A DNA stretch of 64,000 bases, taken from Owenia fusiformis. Lineage: Eukaryota > Annelida > Polychaeta > Sabellida > Oweniidae. The stretch covers positions 27,297,248 through 27,361,247 of the forward strand of contig CAIIXF020000003.1 in the NCBI GenBank assembly GCA_903813345.2. Direction: 5' to 3'. The notes beneath the pieces were generated by a model, which saw nothing but the letters and a program-made list of their open reading frames with translations, had not been told where the DNA came from and ran no database searches. The position numbers were made by a program, and so were the translations under genes. Below, one piece after another: positions 23,444 to 35,614 of the stretch; position 1 is the first letter of the stretch; each line of letters starts with the position of its first letter.

Positions 23444-23959
23444 TTATGAAAGTTTGAAGTAATTAAACGCTACTTATATCGAATGCTATAATTTGGAAGT
23501 GACGTCACGTTCTTAATTTACAAACCTTCCCAAAATCATATCGTCGTCACCAATCAAAGCAATTCAATGAACAATCTTTGAAATGACACATTTATCGTAA
23601 GTATTTATACACAAGATTTGCCCCATTTGTTCATCATTCTATAATCTTTCATTAAGCTCAAAATGATAAAGTTCACCCCCGAAACAACCCAAGATTGCGT
23701 TTTGGAGCGATGTGCAGGTTTAAGTTTACATGAATCCCCAAGTGGGAGGAGGCAAATTTCAATACGAGGGCTAACTACATTTTCATATATGGTAGTTAAC
23801 TCTCAGATACCATCTTCCCCTGTCAACTATATGAAAAATGTTGACACCATTGACACATTTTCAAGAGTTCTCTTAACACAACAGGCTCCAAGTTTTATGA
23901 CTTTTAATAACCTAAATGAGATATGTATTAAAGTGAACAACTTGTGGGCTTGTGGATTA

Positions 23960-24510
23960 GACTTCAATCCTGCTGTACTGCAGGGCTTTGTATAAAAAAC
24001 CTCATACCCACCTACCCACATATGTTGGACATGATACAGTCTTTGAAGGGTTTAATTTTAAAGTTTATTTAGTTTAGTTTTTAGTTTATTTAATCTTAGT
24101 TAATGATGAATTATAGATGCATTTGTAACGACCCTTGATAGCAAGTTGCTACTACAGACCAGCTGGGTTCGATTCCCACTCGGGGCATCTTTTAGCACAC
24201 TTTCTTTCAATTTCTTTATCTGGCTTGTTGGACCTAAGCTCGCGGTTGTTAGTTAGTTATTCCCCTGGGGCGCCCCCGGGTCATTACACATTACAATGCA
24301 CCCATATGCCTTTATTTATGGATCTGTCATCTGTCTAGTCATAAAATAAAGCCGGAATTTAGAATTGTTAATAATAAGAGCTATTTTGAGATTTAAAAAT
24401 CTTTAAAATTAAACCCTTCAATGACTGTATCATGTCCCACTTAGGTGGGTATAGGTGGGTATGAGGTAGGAGGTTTTTTATATAAAGCCGTATTGCAGTC
24501 GTACTTGTAT
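23960..24510. repeat. Inverted arms enclosing a SINE-like element
   Basis: The left arm (about 23,960-24,066: 'gcagggctttgtataaaaaa', 'cctcatacccacctaccca', 'gacatgatacagtctttgaa') is the inverse of about 24,387-24,510. The arms flank the tRNA-derived sequence at 24,119-24,362. The right arm with its SINE recurs at 37,780-38,110. Overlapping open frames (23,663-23,995 plus; 24,368-24,712 minus) have no recognisable product. Confidence 0.6.
24119..24362 (+). repeat. tRNA-derived SINE-like element
   Basis: An A-box-like 'gatagcaagttgc' (24,137-24,149) and a perfect B box GGTTCGATTCC (24,166-24,176) followed by CCACTCGGGGCA look like the 3' half of a tRNA. A ~160-bp tail with the palindrome 'cccctggggcgcccccggg' and an AATAAAGCC end follows. 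A copy truncated at its 5' end is at 37,773-37,985. Confidence 0.65.
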
Positions 24511-25907
24511 TTGATGACTGTCTACAGCTGACTAAAGCTTCTTTAGGGATTCTCTGGCAAAAAAAATTATTTGGTTTTGTTGGCTCATTGTTAATGGATT
24601 CCCAGATCTCAGTAGCTTTTGCAATACTCTTTCCTGCCCTTATTAAATCATCCCATAACCTGTTAACGACCACCTTATATTCCTTTACCAAATTGCTGCA
24701 TAACAGCTTCATTATATTCCTCTATATTAGATGTATTTTTATGAAATTTCTAAATGAAATGTCCACAGAAACATGAGGAAAATTCCCAGGAATTTAATAT
24801 TTAGAATTAGAATTACATAGAATATGTAACAGTATAAGCAAGATCTTCTTCTGATATGCGTCATAATAACGTCCACTGCGAAACGTTGGCTGTTTAATTC
24901 ATTACTTGTTTGATCAATTTGATTGGGGTCTTTAATCAAAAAAGCAAAACACCACCTGTATGTGTGTTAGTCACTTAGGTAACAGACACAGAGTAACCAA
25001 AACAGTTTACATGGCAGTTCACATTACTGCCTGAAAGAACAGTCACTATTGAGAGCCATAAAAAGAAGTTTTAGAAAGCACTCAAACTTTCACCAAATGC
25101 AACAAGACTTCACGTGAGAAAAATGTGTTTAGTGATAAATCATTGCCTGACTCTAGAATACATAGAAAAGGAGTTCATTGAACACATCCTGCACTTCTAT
25201 AGAATGAATTAAACAACTATTTTCACGACTTTCAAATATGGTGTTTTCAAATTCAAAAATGTTTTGCCTTGGCATCTATCCACATGAAAACTTTTTGAAG
25301 GCTCTATATTTCTTTAAGCTGTGTATACTGTAGCTAAGTATTTTTATAAATGAGACCCCATCGATAAGTAATAATAACCAAAAATTCAAACTTTTAATGT
25401 AAAAAATGTAAAATGAAACATTTAGAGAAATCTTTCAGACAAATATGTCTTATTAGTTTGTTTTTCAATTCTTTTTGTCTTATATTATCCCAGAACTTAC
25501 ACTTTACTTTTGTATCACCCTGTGAAACAAATATTTAAGATATATAACAGATTTCAAATCTAGAATATTTCTCGAAGCTGCTTCACTTAACTGATGAAAA
25601 ATGCCTGAAAGGAGCATCAGAAACAGACAAGTTCATATTTTAAAGTAATAAAGATCTTTAGAAATAATATAAAAAGAAAATAACTGATGATTTTAACATC
25701 TGGTAAGTATATTTTTATATATATATTTTTGTACCTAGAAAAAGGTGCGATATTGGCGTCAGTGCATTTCAGTCTATTCTAAAGGCCCTACCTACTGAAA
25801 ATGTTGACTAATTTGACTAAGATTGACAAATTAATGGTTTTTAAATCTAAGAAGCAGTGTTACTCTGTTCATCAAAGGTTAATATCAAGGAGGGTTCATG
25901 AACAAAC

Positions 25908-25981
25908 AGCCAAGTGGTCTCTTTTACCTATCTTGGTAATAATCCAAGATCAGATAAGTAAAAAATACTGACTTGGGCAAC
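25908..25981. mobile_element. Short relic of the family 1 miniature element (unit A)
   Basis: Retains 'gtctcttttacctatcttgg' and 'taaaaaatactgacttgggc', a short form of the element at 3816-4615. The equivalent sites in units B (about 39,390) and C (about 45,975) are empty; unit D has a copy at 53,519. Confidence 0.65.
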
Positions 25982-26232
25982 TAATAAACAAACCTTGACA
26001 GAGATCCTTGGGTTAGTTGGTTTACATTTCATCAAATTTTTTCATTTTGCTGAAGATTCTCAAACTTGCCTGACTTCACATTGGGTATGGTAAGATTTAG
26101 TATTAATTGCTCAAATCCTTATTAGAAGAATATTTCCTTCATTAATTCAAGTTTGATTACTTTGATTTTGTGATTGCGGTTATAGCAGTGACCTGATTTG
26201 AAAGGGAAAGAAAGTAAAATGGAAGCATATTG

Positions 26233-26345
26233 TCAGGAATCACGAATGTATTTTCAGGAATCACGAAAATGATTTTCAGGAATCATGAAAGTATTTTCAG
26301 GAATCATGAAAGTATTTTCAGGAATCATGAAAATGTTTCAAGGAA
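26233..26345. repeat. ~22-bp tandem repeat, unit A (about 5 copies)
   Basis: Core 'ttcaggaatcatgaaagtat' repeated. Equivalent arrays in the other units differ in copy number. Confidence 0.85.
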
Positions 26346-27005
26346 GCATGGCATTGTTTGTCTTGCAATCTAGTTTCACTTTCTGAAAAAAGTTAAGTGC
26401 AGAAATTCTAACAAATTTATTAACATTAAAAATATATAAGCACTAGTGCCAAAGGGAAAGGACTAAACTTTGTAATGGAACTTAGCAAGAAAAAGCAAAC
26501 TCTAAGTGCATACCAGTCAAGAAAAACAAACCCCATATAGCCAAAACCATGATCTAACTTGAAAAGAAACAATGTCTAATACCCCCTTTCCCCCCACCAT
26601 TCAAGAACCAATATCACAATCCAAGACCAGAAGATCAAGGGACATTTCAATCATACTGAAGTCATTACAATACATGTTGAAGGAAAAATAATTGATAGAA
26701 ATTGATAGCCAATACTCATAACCTCAAAAATAGTTGTAGATACAAGTACTCATACAAGATGGGGCATTCAGTCTCAAATGATGTGGGATAGATAAAATCC
26801 AGTCTCCAAGTCCATAAGCGTTTCAAAGGGTCAACATCCATTCACAAAAGCCGTTGCCATAATCCATAAAACACAATAATTCGCAATGGTCATCAGGAGA
26901 AAACAATGGCTGGTTTCAATCCCTATTTCTCAACCATTAATGCCATAGCCGGGATCCACCTAAAAAGGTGCCAAGTGAAAATATTGTGAGTTCAGAGCCA
27001 ATGTC

Positions 27006-27972
27006 TTAAACAATTCCTACATCCTTCAGCATCTCAAGTGGTAAAACTTGAAACTTAGAAATTAATGATTTGTATTTTTCAGCAAAGTCCAGAAAGTATT
27101 TCTTAAGATTTATACAAGTATAACCTTGACCTAACAGTTTGATCACTAAAGTATTGTGTCTTGATTTAATGTCTAAATATTTAGAGCATGCCCTGCCATA
27201 TCTAATAAGCTGGGATACATAGACCCCATATGCTGGGTTTAATGGAATATTACTATCTAAATGGGGAAAATTCACAATATCAAAGTTGAAATCATCTCGT
27301 TTATCATACAACTGACAATATAGACTGTTGTCTTGTTCAATGTTAATGAGAAGGTCAAGATAAGGCGCATTTATGTTCGATTCATTGGTCTTTTTTAACT
27401 CTAACTCGGAAGGGTATATCTCATTTACAAAATCTTCAAATCCAGGGTTGTCCAAACACAACAGGTCATCTATATACCTATCTGTTTTATTAAAAAGTTT
27501 AGCTATGTGGAGTTTTGTCTTATCTTTCATCATCGTTTGCAAAAACTTATATTCATACGAGAATAGAAAAAGGTCTGCCAAAAGAGGAGCACAATCTGTT
27601 CCCATTGGTATTCCTATATTTTGACGTAAAACAGTATTTCCAAACTTAACATAAATGTTATCAATCAAAAAGCCTAAAATCTCACAAAGTTGTATTGCAG
27701 TAAAAGAAATATTTTTTTCATGTTGATCACTAGAAAAGAAAGCTCTATTTGAACTACAATTTACAAATTTAAATCTACCCTTCATTGTGTTTTTAAGGAT
27801 ACCAACTATTTCCTCTTTCAATTTGTTATGGGGAATTGATGAGTAAAGTGTGGAAAAATCCCATGTGGAAATACATTTAACTTTTGAATAATTTGGTTGA
27901 TCAAATTAAGATAAAAGGTCCTTCGAATTTTTAAGGATCCACATATGATGAACTCCAGAATTTCTAATGAAG
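27006..27972 (-). pseudogene. Penelope-like reverse transcriptase, motif A to C-terminal part
   Basis: An open frame of 271 residues (27,821-27,006) has GIPMGTDCAPLLADLFLF (residues 70-87, motif B), RYIDDLLC (115-122, the catalytic YxDD), YLDLLINIEQ and then the family's QLYDKRDDFNFDIVNFPHLD and AYGVYVSQLIRYGRACSKYL. Upstream, in the same frame but after one stop, STWDFSTLYSSIPHNKLKEE is motif A. The pattern is that of Penelope/Neptune-type elements found widely in fish and invertebrates. No GIY-YIG endonuclease was found downstream. The internal stop and loss of the N-terminal part make it inactive; the family assignment is from memory of these motifs. Confidence 0.75.
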
Positions 27973-28049
27973 GACCCACGGTCCTGTGCTCACACAGTTT
28001 GGAACCTTCAGAGGAATTTATATCCTGACTTTCAAACAAAAATATTGGT

Positions 28050-28920
28050 AATACTGGGGGCCCCTGTATAGCTTCTGGAAGTCACCATATAGCTTCTAGG
28101 GGCCATTTGGAGCCCCTGTATAGCTTCTGGAGGCTACTAGGGGTCCCTGTATAGCTTCTGGAAGTCACCATATAGCTTCTAGGGGCCATTTGGAGCCCCT
28201 GTATAGCTTCTGGGGGCTACTAGGGGTCCCTGTATAGCTTCTGGGGGCTCCTGTTTAGCTTCTTGGGGGCACTGGGGGGCCACCATATACTTTTTGGGAG
28301 CCACCGTATAGCTTCTGGGGGCCCCTGTATAGTTTCTTTGGGCCATTTGGGGCCACCGTACAGATTCTGGGGGCTACCATATAGCTTCTAGGGGCCACTG
28401 GATGCCATCCTATAGCTTCTGGCGGCTACTTGGGGCCACCGTATAGCTTCTGGGTGCCATCATATAGCTTCTGGGGCCTACCATATAGCTTCTTGGGGCC
28501 ACTAGGACCCCTGTATAGCTTTTGGGGGCCACTGTAAAGCTTCTTGGAGCCACTGGGGACCACCATATAGCTTCTGGGGGCTACTAGGGGCTGCTGGATA
28601 TGCTTCTGGGGGCCACCATATAGCTTTCCGGGGCCACCATATAGCTTTAAGGGGGCACTAGGGGCCACTGTATAGATTCTGGAGGCTACTGGGGGCCCCT
28701 GTATAGCTTCTGGAAGTTACCATATAGCTTCTAGGGGCCATTTGGAGCCCCTGTATAGCTTCTGGGGGCTACCATATAGCTTCTGGGGGCTACTAGGGGT
28801 CCCTATATAGCTTCTGGGGGCCACCTTATAGCATCTTGAGGCCACTGGGGGCCCCTGTATAGCTTCTAGGGCCACTGGGGTCCATGGTATAGCTTCTGGG
28901 GACCACTGGGGGCATTTTTT
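28050..28920. repeat. GC-rich ~25-30-bp minisatellite
   Basis: About 30 irregular units of the type 'tatagcttctgggggccac' with 'cctg' or 'ccat' variants. It lies inside what remains of a dispersed element copy (start at 27,967) between the two reverse-transcriptase parts. Its minus-strand frame reads as KLYGGPQ-like repeats but has no gene context, so I treat it as non-coding. Confidence 0.85.
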
Positions 28921-29621
28921 ATTTGAACCTTGAAAATTAATCTATTTGCCAGATTTGGTTGCTGTCGAGGTGGGGTAAAATGAAATTATAATTTTTTTTC
29001 AAATTCATGTGACTATCTCAAAAGCAGCACTTTTTTACCTATGGAGCATAACCTTTTCAAGAAGTGTTATTTTAGACCACCTTTTTAAAGAAAGTGAAAT
29101 GTAAAACCTGATTATTAAGTGATGTTACCATAGCAACTGAAATGTTAGATATATTACATAAACCATATGATGAATTATTTCATCTTTACTTCTAATCATG
29201 TATATATCAGATCGTATATACTTCAGATGCTTTAAGAATCAAGAATATGAAGAAAATTATGAAAATCAGCAAACAAAATAATGCATTTCTACGGTAACAA
29301 ATAGTGTCTATTTCTGTTGCTATAGCAACAGATCAAGATTTTTTCTTAATTTTTGTCACATGTGTCAAGCATCATACTAAAACCAATTCCTGAAAATTTC
29401 AAGTTAATATATTTATTAGTGTCTGAGATATGAGGGTGTCTTATAATACCCCCTGTATATTTTATCAGGGGGGTATAAGAAATGCTCTGTAGAGAGTTGC
29501 CCAAGGGTGCCGCTCCGGCATCCAATGGTTTTGAGGTCCAAACCCTATATTAATGCTGATAAGTTAAAAAAACATTGTAATCCGAAGAAAACGATTAGCT
29601 TTCAAGTTTCTGCCAGACTAA
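28921..29621. other. Non-coding sequence between array and retroelement part
   Basis: No coding frame. Text such as 'tgaccttgaaaatt' resembles the dispersed element at 20,584, and 'taatgctgataag' is unique. Nothing else is recognised. Confidence 0.4.
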
Positions 29622-30560
29622 ATTGATGTGTAAAGTAAAGTGTGAAAAAATCCCATGTGGAAATACATTTAACTTTTGAATAATTTGGATGATCAAATTT
29701 AGATAAAAGGTCCTTCGAATTTTTAAGGATCCACATATGATGAACCCCAGAATTTCTAAAAATGGCATTACAGTAAGACTCCCTATTGTTTTTAACAGCT
29801 TGGAGACACCTAGTCAATAGCCCAGAAACCTTTTTAGTAGAACAAACTCTAGAACCAGCAATAAATCTAGATTTATAAGGGTCTTTATGTAATTTAGGGA
29901 TCCAATAAATTTTGAGCAAATGTTCTTTTTTCTCTGTTGGTTTGATCTTGTGTTTAATCAAGAAGTCTAAATGATTTTTGACTATTTCAACTTCATTAGC
30001 ATCTACCTTAACATACCTTTTATTACTTGCATTTTTATTTGAAATGTCCAATTCTGTCATAATAATAGCCAAATAGATTTTTTTACATATAATTAACGTT
30101 ATTTGAAGCTTTGTCTGCTGGGACTAAAACAAATTCTTCATGAAAATTTTCTAAATATTCAACAACTTGAGGGTCATCTAATATCTTGTCATTAGATTCA
30201 AACTTTTGACCTTTAAGTTTAATTATTCTACTATTAACAATATCTTTGACTTTAAGTATCCACTCATCTAATCAAGATTTATCCGCATGCTCACGTCTAA
30301 CCAAATCCTTAGCATATTTTTCAACAGCATCAACATTTTTTTTTTATTAAATCTCCATAAAATTTGATCTGTTCACGAAATTTAGGACCTTTTTTAAACA
30401 GATTTTGAAGCTTAGTATTAGATATAATATCTAAGTTACCTGTGAAAATATGTTTGTGGGGTTCATATTTAAAATCAGAATCCTCACAATTACAAACCAT
30501 ATCATCAAAATCAGTGTTGTCAAAAAAGTGGACATGATTTTTTCAGTGTTTTCATCTTAT
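29622..30560 (-). pseudogene. Penelope-like reverse transcriptase, N-terminal part
   Basis: The minus-strand frame 30,072-29,602 encodes IYWIPKLHKDPYKSRFIAGS, KKVSGLLTRCLQAVK and GVHHMWILKNSKDLL, the fingers region before motif A. Further upstream NTDFDDMVCNCEDSDFKYEP and FTGNLDIISNTKLQNLFKKG belong to the same protein in a shifted frame. It overlaps by about 130 bp (29,622-29,758) with the end of the other part (27,836-27,966). Confidence 0.7.
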
Positions 30561-30690
30561 ACATAAATTGAGGATTTTGACAAATGGTAGCTTCAGTGGA
30601 CTGGAGACAGTTGTAACAGGGCGGTAATGGAATACTGTTAAAGGTCCCAAGTAAAGTTTGAAAATATGTTTTTAACAATCATTTACTGTT

Positions 30691-32115
30691 TTTTTTACTG
30701 ACTTTAAATATTATTTTAGAGATTTTAGAAAAATCACTGTCCACTTTTTATTTCTCACATATTCAAGGGACAAGTCTCAGTGTGGAGAATAGTCTCCTGG
30801 GCTAGTAATTTCAATTATGGGTGACCAAAATTAAGCTGAAAGCAATGGATCGCATGAGTTTTCCCTATGGGAAAATAACATGGAAAATATTGTTTTCCAC
30901 TTTATCTAAAATGTGCATTATTCCTTTTGAAGGGTTAGCTGTGTCGAAACATAATAATATTGATGCAACAAAAGTTGAAAAAGCAGGGGGTGAAAGGGGT
31001 TGAAAATCAGGACAACGTTTAAGAAAAAACGTGTGGGTGGGTTGTTTGCACCTTCCAGTGTCTGAAAGTCGAAATTATTTTATCATCTCTATGAGTACTT
31101 TTCCTGGAGAAAAAGCATTGGCCTGAAATATGCACCTGTTTAAATCCTCAGAAAATATAAAAATCCAACATATAACAGTCCAAAATCTGTTGCGATACTT
31201 TCCGTGCTCCTTTTATCTAAATCACAACTGAAATAGTAATTTACACATAAAGTAATTTTGTTTCATAAAGAATGTACTAGTATAGTATTTGAATGTGGCA
31301 CCTGAATCAGTAATGTGGCAACTGTTTTATTCTACTGAATGTGGCAATATTTAAATGTTTTGTGACATATTTTGGCCCCCCATGACTTTTCACGAGCCAC
31401 TAAATCACGACATCATAATTCTGAGAGTTTTATTATATATTTAACCTGAAATTTCATTTAAGGTACAACTGAAATAGTGATTTAAACTTGAAATTTTATC
31501 CAAAGCACAACTGAAATAGTAATTGAGACATAAAGTTATTAATTTGATTTTATAACGAATGTATTTGAACATGTCATCTAATAAGTAATACTGAAAGTGG
31601 CAATATTTAAATGTTTTGTGACATATTTTGGCCCCACATGCATGACTTTTCACTGGCCCAACATGGCCCATTTTCGTCCACTGAATCATGACGTCATAAT
31701 TATGAGATGTTTTGTTATTTATTTACACAGCAATCATGTGGTTGCTATAACATTGTGATTACCAAGAAATCAATAAACCAGAACTATAAATAAATAAATA
31801 TGTTGTCAATGATCATCTGGGATCGAATCTGACTGATCCATTAATTTCATAACTGTTTTTATATAATGTTATAAGAATATTAGCAGTAATTTATCATTTA
31901 TATCAATGGAAATTGCGAGAACTTTGGGTTGGGCTTACAATGCCTAAAACCATAATTTTATAGACTGATGCAAGTTGAGAAAACTTATTTCAGTTGTGCT
32001 TTAATGGTCAAATCACAGTAAAGAAAAATAAAATACCCAGCATTCTTTTAGTTCAGGCTCAAAAAAATGCTAAGTTCTATTTAATTAAAAAATTGCATGA
32101 TTTTTTTATTTCGTA
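30691..32115. other. Upstream region of gene A
   Basis: Shares text with the upstream regions of B, C and D ('gcaatggatcgcatgagttt', 'ccctatgggaaaataac', 'gcaggggg'). It contains only two copies of the 42-bp repeat (about 31,455-31,520) that is expanded before C and D. No separate gene is seen. Confidence 0.5.
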
Positions 32116-32159
32116 GGACTGGCTTGAGAGGGACAATCAACAACTAAAACCCAATCGAA

Positions 32160-33752
32160 ATGCTTCTCGCTGCTAAGAAGGGACATTTTGTCATACTTAA
32201 CACATTACTTAACATACTCGTGACAACTTACGAAGCAACTCACTTACGCTCTGCACCATCATCATCAAGAAGCAATTTACAAAGTGAAGAAATGATCCCC
32301 AAAAAGAGTATTAGTATTTCTCAAGCAGAGAGAGCTTGCAAAGAACACCATCCCAATTGGAAAAACAATGAAACACCAATGTTTTGTGATAGTTCTTCTT
32401 GCAAAAATAACTGTGGCAGTACAGGACAATGTTCTTGCGATCTAGATTGCTTTCATTATGGTGATTGCTGTTCAGATCTCACTGAATCATGTTCAAATAT
32501 TTTGCAGAATGGAATGAAGATACTAAACATAGATAACAGTGACAGAGACAAATATGAATGTGTAGCGATAAACGGAACGATGTTTGTGTATCTGGTATCT
32601 AGTTGTGATGCAGCACATCATGGATCATCTCTGGAGGTCTCGTGTAAAATTCCACAACATGATAATGATGAAATTATGCCTCAAACCCCAGCTGTAGATC
32701 CAGAAACAGGTGTTGTCTACAAGAATATTCACTGTGCAAGATGTAACAATGTGAAAGAGCCAAAACTGTGGGCAATAGAGACAGTATGTGAAAAGAAAAT
32801 ATTAACAGATCATAACATGAAAAATCCTGATATGAACTTCATTACAAAGATTCTTACGTCAAAGTTTTGTTTTTTAAGCTTCGTAGCACCAAATTATGCC
32901 AGAGTGCGAAGATGTGTGCCTACTGTATATAAATGCCCAAGCTGTGCTAATGAAACATTGAGTCAGCTCTGCGCAACTTCAGGGCTTCACCCTGTTCAAG
33001 CTCCAACAGATGAGCCAAATCCTGTCCCTGGGATTGTGTACCATAACAAGTTTTGTTGGTTTTGTGCCAACCCCACAGATTTGAATGGACGAGCTTGCCG
33101 CATAAATCTGGGGTACAGAAGTCCAGCACAATTTAAATTGTTCTCATTTCAAATATTAGTTGATGTTTCTGTAGATAACAAAAGAAGCCTTAATGTTCGT
33201 CCTTCTTGGGGAATTCAGAGTGTTGGGTTTGAACTTGAATGTGAAACTGAATCAAGATGTATGGCAGTAGCTTGTCCTGATGGTTATATGAAAAATGGGG
33301 AAAGGTGTGTTATGACAGGGAAATTAGTGCACACCATTTTAAGTGCAACATCATTGGATGAAAAGGAAGTTGACAAACAGACTGAGACTATGGAGAATCT
33401 TCTACAAGATACATTCATTCCTACAGGTTACATAGATTATAGTCATACTAGTGATCCTCCTGTAGATTATCAATCATCAACTGTCACAATAATATTGAGA
33501 TTCAATGTATCATTCCCTGGTAATGCAACAAATCTTGAGGTCCATAGAAATATGAGAACTAAATATGAGACATTTGTAATGCAAGCAGAGGAGGGAGACT
33601 TGTCTGAGATGAATATGACTTATGAGATACTGCCCTCAGAAGTAAACAATCCAGAAACAATTCTAGATGAGATAAACAGTACAACCTCAGCCTCATGTGA
33701 ATCCATCTGGCCACTGTTTATTGCAATCATAATTATGACATTTGTCTTGTAA
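32160..33752 (+). CDS. Somatomedin-B-domain secreted/GPI-anchored-type protein, copy A
   Basis: A single open frame of 530 residues. An in-frame TAA just upstream supports the ATG at 32,160. Residues 10-26 are a signal-peptide core. Residues 81-111 fit a somatomedin-B domain: C-x3-C-x5-C-x-C-x3-C-x5-CC-x6-C (Cys 81, 85, 91, 93, 97, 103, 104, 111). A second cysteine-rich part has CARCNNV (192-198), CPSCANET and CWFCANP, resembling ectodomains of molluscan adhesion/Methuselah-like receptors. Several N-glycosylation sites (NGT, NET, NVS, NAT, NMT, NST) fit an extracellular protein. The C terminus, SIWPLFIAIIIMTFVL then stop, looks like a GPI-attachment signal or single anchor; no seven-helix region follows. 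TTTCGTAG at 32,110-32,117 may be a 5' UTR splice acceptor. A polyadenylation-like AATAGA lies downstream. Function unknown. Confidence 0.85.
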   Translation: MLLAAKKGHFVILNTLLNILVTTYEATHLRSAPSSSRSNLQSEEMIPKKSISISQAERACKEHHPNWKNNETPMFCDSSSCKNNCGSTGQCSCDLDCFHYGDCCSDLTESCSNILQNGMKILNIDNSDRDKYECVAINGTMFVYLVSSCDAAHHGSSLEVSCKIPQHDNDEIMPQTPAVDPETGVVYKNIHCARCNNVKEPKLWAIETVCEKKILTDHNMKNPDMNFITKILTSKFCFLSFVAPNYARVRRCVPTVYKCPSCANETLSQLCATSGLHPVQAPTDEPNPVPGIVYHNKFCWFCANPTDLNGRACRINLGYRSPAQFKLFSFQILVDVSVDNKRSLNVRPSWGIQSVGFELECETESRCMAVACPDGYMKNGERCVMTGKLVHTILSATSLDEKEVDKQTETMENLLQDTFIPTGYIDYSHTSDPPVDYQSSTVTIILRFNVSFPGNATNLEVHRNMRTKYETFVMQAEEGDLSEMNMTYEILPSEVNNPETILDEINSTTSASCESIWPLFIAIIIMTFVL

Positions 33753-34800
33753 GACATTTTTTAAATTGTTGGAGGTCTGATCTGGTAAGGAGCGTGTACA
33801 CTGTACAATAGTAGTAATGAAGCATGATTTTTTGATTGAATAGATGACAACCACACATTCTAGTCTGAGAAAAATGCAAATTCTGCATGAAATCCCAAAT
33901 TCCGCGATAAATTCTGCAAACAACGGCTTCATCTGAAATTATCAAAAAAATACAGGGAATTCAAATTTCATAACATGTTAGACGTTATCTTTTAGCGCAA
34001 AAGGCGCAAAAAAGGCTTTTGAGAATTTTAACCATATTTCAAATGAATATGACAAATGACGGTATAAGGTGTCAAAGTGAGTGACAAATATGAGATGAGG
34101 TGGTTGATTGGAAAAATCAAGTTTTCCGTGAAATTATGTGCAAAAAATTAAATTCTGCAAAAATTCTGAAAACCATTATTCTGTGATTGTCCGCAGCGAC
34201 ACAAAGTCACAAATATCTAGTATGCATGTACAACATGTATATAGATAAGTGTCCTTCTTGGTGTCATAACCTTTACAAATATGTAATAATGAAAAGTGAA
34301 AATAAAATATTTTGAAATTGAGTGGATTGAAAATTGAGTTAAATAATCTGGTTGAATGATTATGAGAGGCATAGTAATCCCTCACCCTTGCTAACTTACA
34401 TCTGTTATAGCATGTGTTGCAATAACACATTGTCCCCATAAATAAGCTTTTAAATGCACCATTTCTCTTATATGATATCTTTTAAATTGATTAAATCCCA
34501 TGCGCAATTCAGGAATATCCAACTTAACTTGTCAGTACCTCAAAAGTATAATTTTCTATAATATAAGTAAAGTGAACATCTATTGACTCAAAAAAATATT
34601 TCATCATCAGCAGAAATGAGTTTTAAAATGGAATAAATTTTAAATTCATGGAGTAAATCACATAAATAGTATGCCCAAATGCCAACAGGAAAGTACCAAA
34701 ATGATTACAGAACACATAACATAACATAACCGCACTTCCCCCACCATTCAAGTACCAATATCACATTCCGAGACCATAACACCAAAGGACATTTCATTCA
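33753..34800. other. Downstream region of gene A, shared with unit D
   Basis: Contains 'aaattctgcatgaaatccca'-type text and, at about 34,320-34,440, a stretch nearly identical to 58,640-58,755 after gene D. Units B and C lack it. No gene. Confidence 0.6.
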
Positions 34801-35067
34801 TACTGAAGTAGATCTTGAAGAAAGAATTTAAAATTGACTACCAATACTCCTGACATCAAAAATAGTTGTATACAAGATAGAGATGTGGAAAAGACAAAAT
34901 CCAATCTCGAAGTCCATAAGTGTATCAAAGGGTCAACATCAAATCGCAAGGCCGATGTCACAATCCATTGCAATATTTCACATGATCATGAGGAGAAAAC
35001 TACAGGTGGTTTTGATTCCTATTTCTCAACCATTAATGCCATAGCCAGGATCCACCTAAAAAGGTGC
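34800..35067. repeat. Copy of the Penelope-like element 3' portion
   Basis: Matches 26,690-26,985 ('ccatagccgggatccaccta', 'ctcaaccattaatgccatag', 'caaagggtcaacatc'). The upstream stretch from 34,500 matches 61,140-61,490. Confidence 0.6.
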
Positions 35068-35614
35068 CAACCTTAGAGTGTGTGTGAATCTGTATGGAGT
35101 GTGCGGATGTCCGTACTCAGGGACTAAAAACAGGCTCAAACAAAGTTGAAATACACGCTAAACAATATTCCATATGTTTGCAAGTCTAGCTATGTAACAT
35201 ATTCTATATTGCAAATACTTATTCAAGATATTACTCGTAAGGTATATTTTCATTTGATGTAGTTTTGAGTATATATATTGGATAAATATTGAAAACATAC
35301 TGCATTATTTATCAGACCAATACATATAAATTATCAATATGTAGTGGATGATTGTACACCAAGATACGTACATGATTACATGCACAACTTATTGGGTACA
35401 TGTATATGTATATGTATAATACATTGTATGTGCCATATATTGGTGGACTGTGAAATGCTACATCTCAAGATAACCAAAATGTGCCGCGCATGTATCGAAA
35501 ACGGAATGGGTAGATACAGATTAGTTCTAAATTTTTTATAAAACTGACATCATGTGGCTATAGTACTCTGATACTTGCTTATTTCTGCGTAACAACAAGT
35601 GAGCCTACAACCAA
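35068..35614. other. AT-rich sequence, nothing recognised
   Basis: No coding or RNA gene is visible. It separates two repeat copies in the CDK10 intron. Confidence 0.35.

Larger units (their letters stand above)
26420..30690 (-). mobile_element. Penelope-like retroelement region, unit A
   Basis: This 4.1-kb stretch interrupts unit A relative to B-D. It holds the two reverse-transcriptase parts at 27,006-27,972 and 29,622-30,560 and a 3' portion at 26,690-27,000 that recurs at 34,800-35,067. N-terminal-end sequence (about 30,515-30,690) is also kept in units B-D (39,850, 46,490, 54,600). The element was therefore present before the units multiplied, and B-D carry a deletion. Confidence 0.65.

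Noticed and set aside
23663-23995. 110-codon plus-strand open frame
   Set aside because: It overlaps an inverted repeat arm and is decayed in the equivalent parts of units C and D (about 43,620 and 51,970). No recognisable domain or splice context.
24368-24712. 114-codon minus-strand open frame
   Set aside because: Runs across the right inverted arm of a repeat; copies in other units are broken. No family recognised.
28426-28668. 80-codon frame with KLYGGPQ repeats
   Set aside because: Produced by the GC-rich minisatellite being nearly in register with codons; no signal peptide, promoter or neighbours to support a gene.
31081-31110. Candidate HRD motif for the missing CDK10 exon (reads HRDDK on the minus strand)
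   Set aside because: The surrounding residues do not match a kinase catalytic loop, and the sequence recurs in the upstream region of other units.
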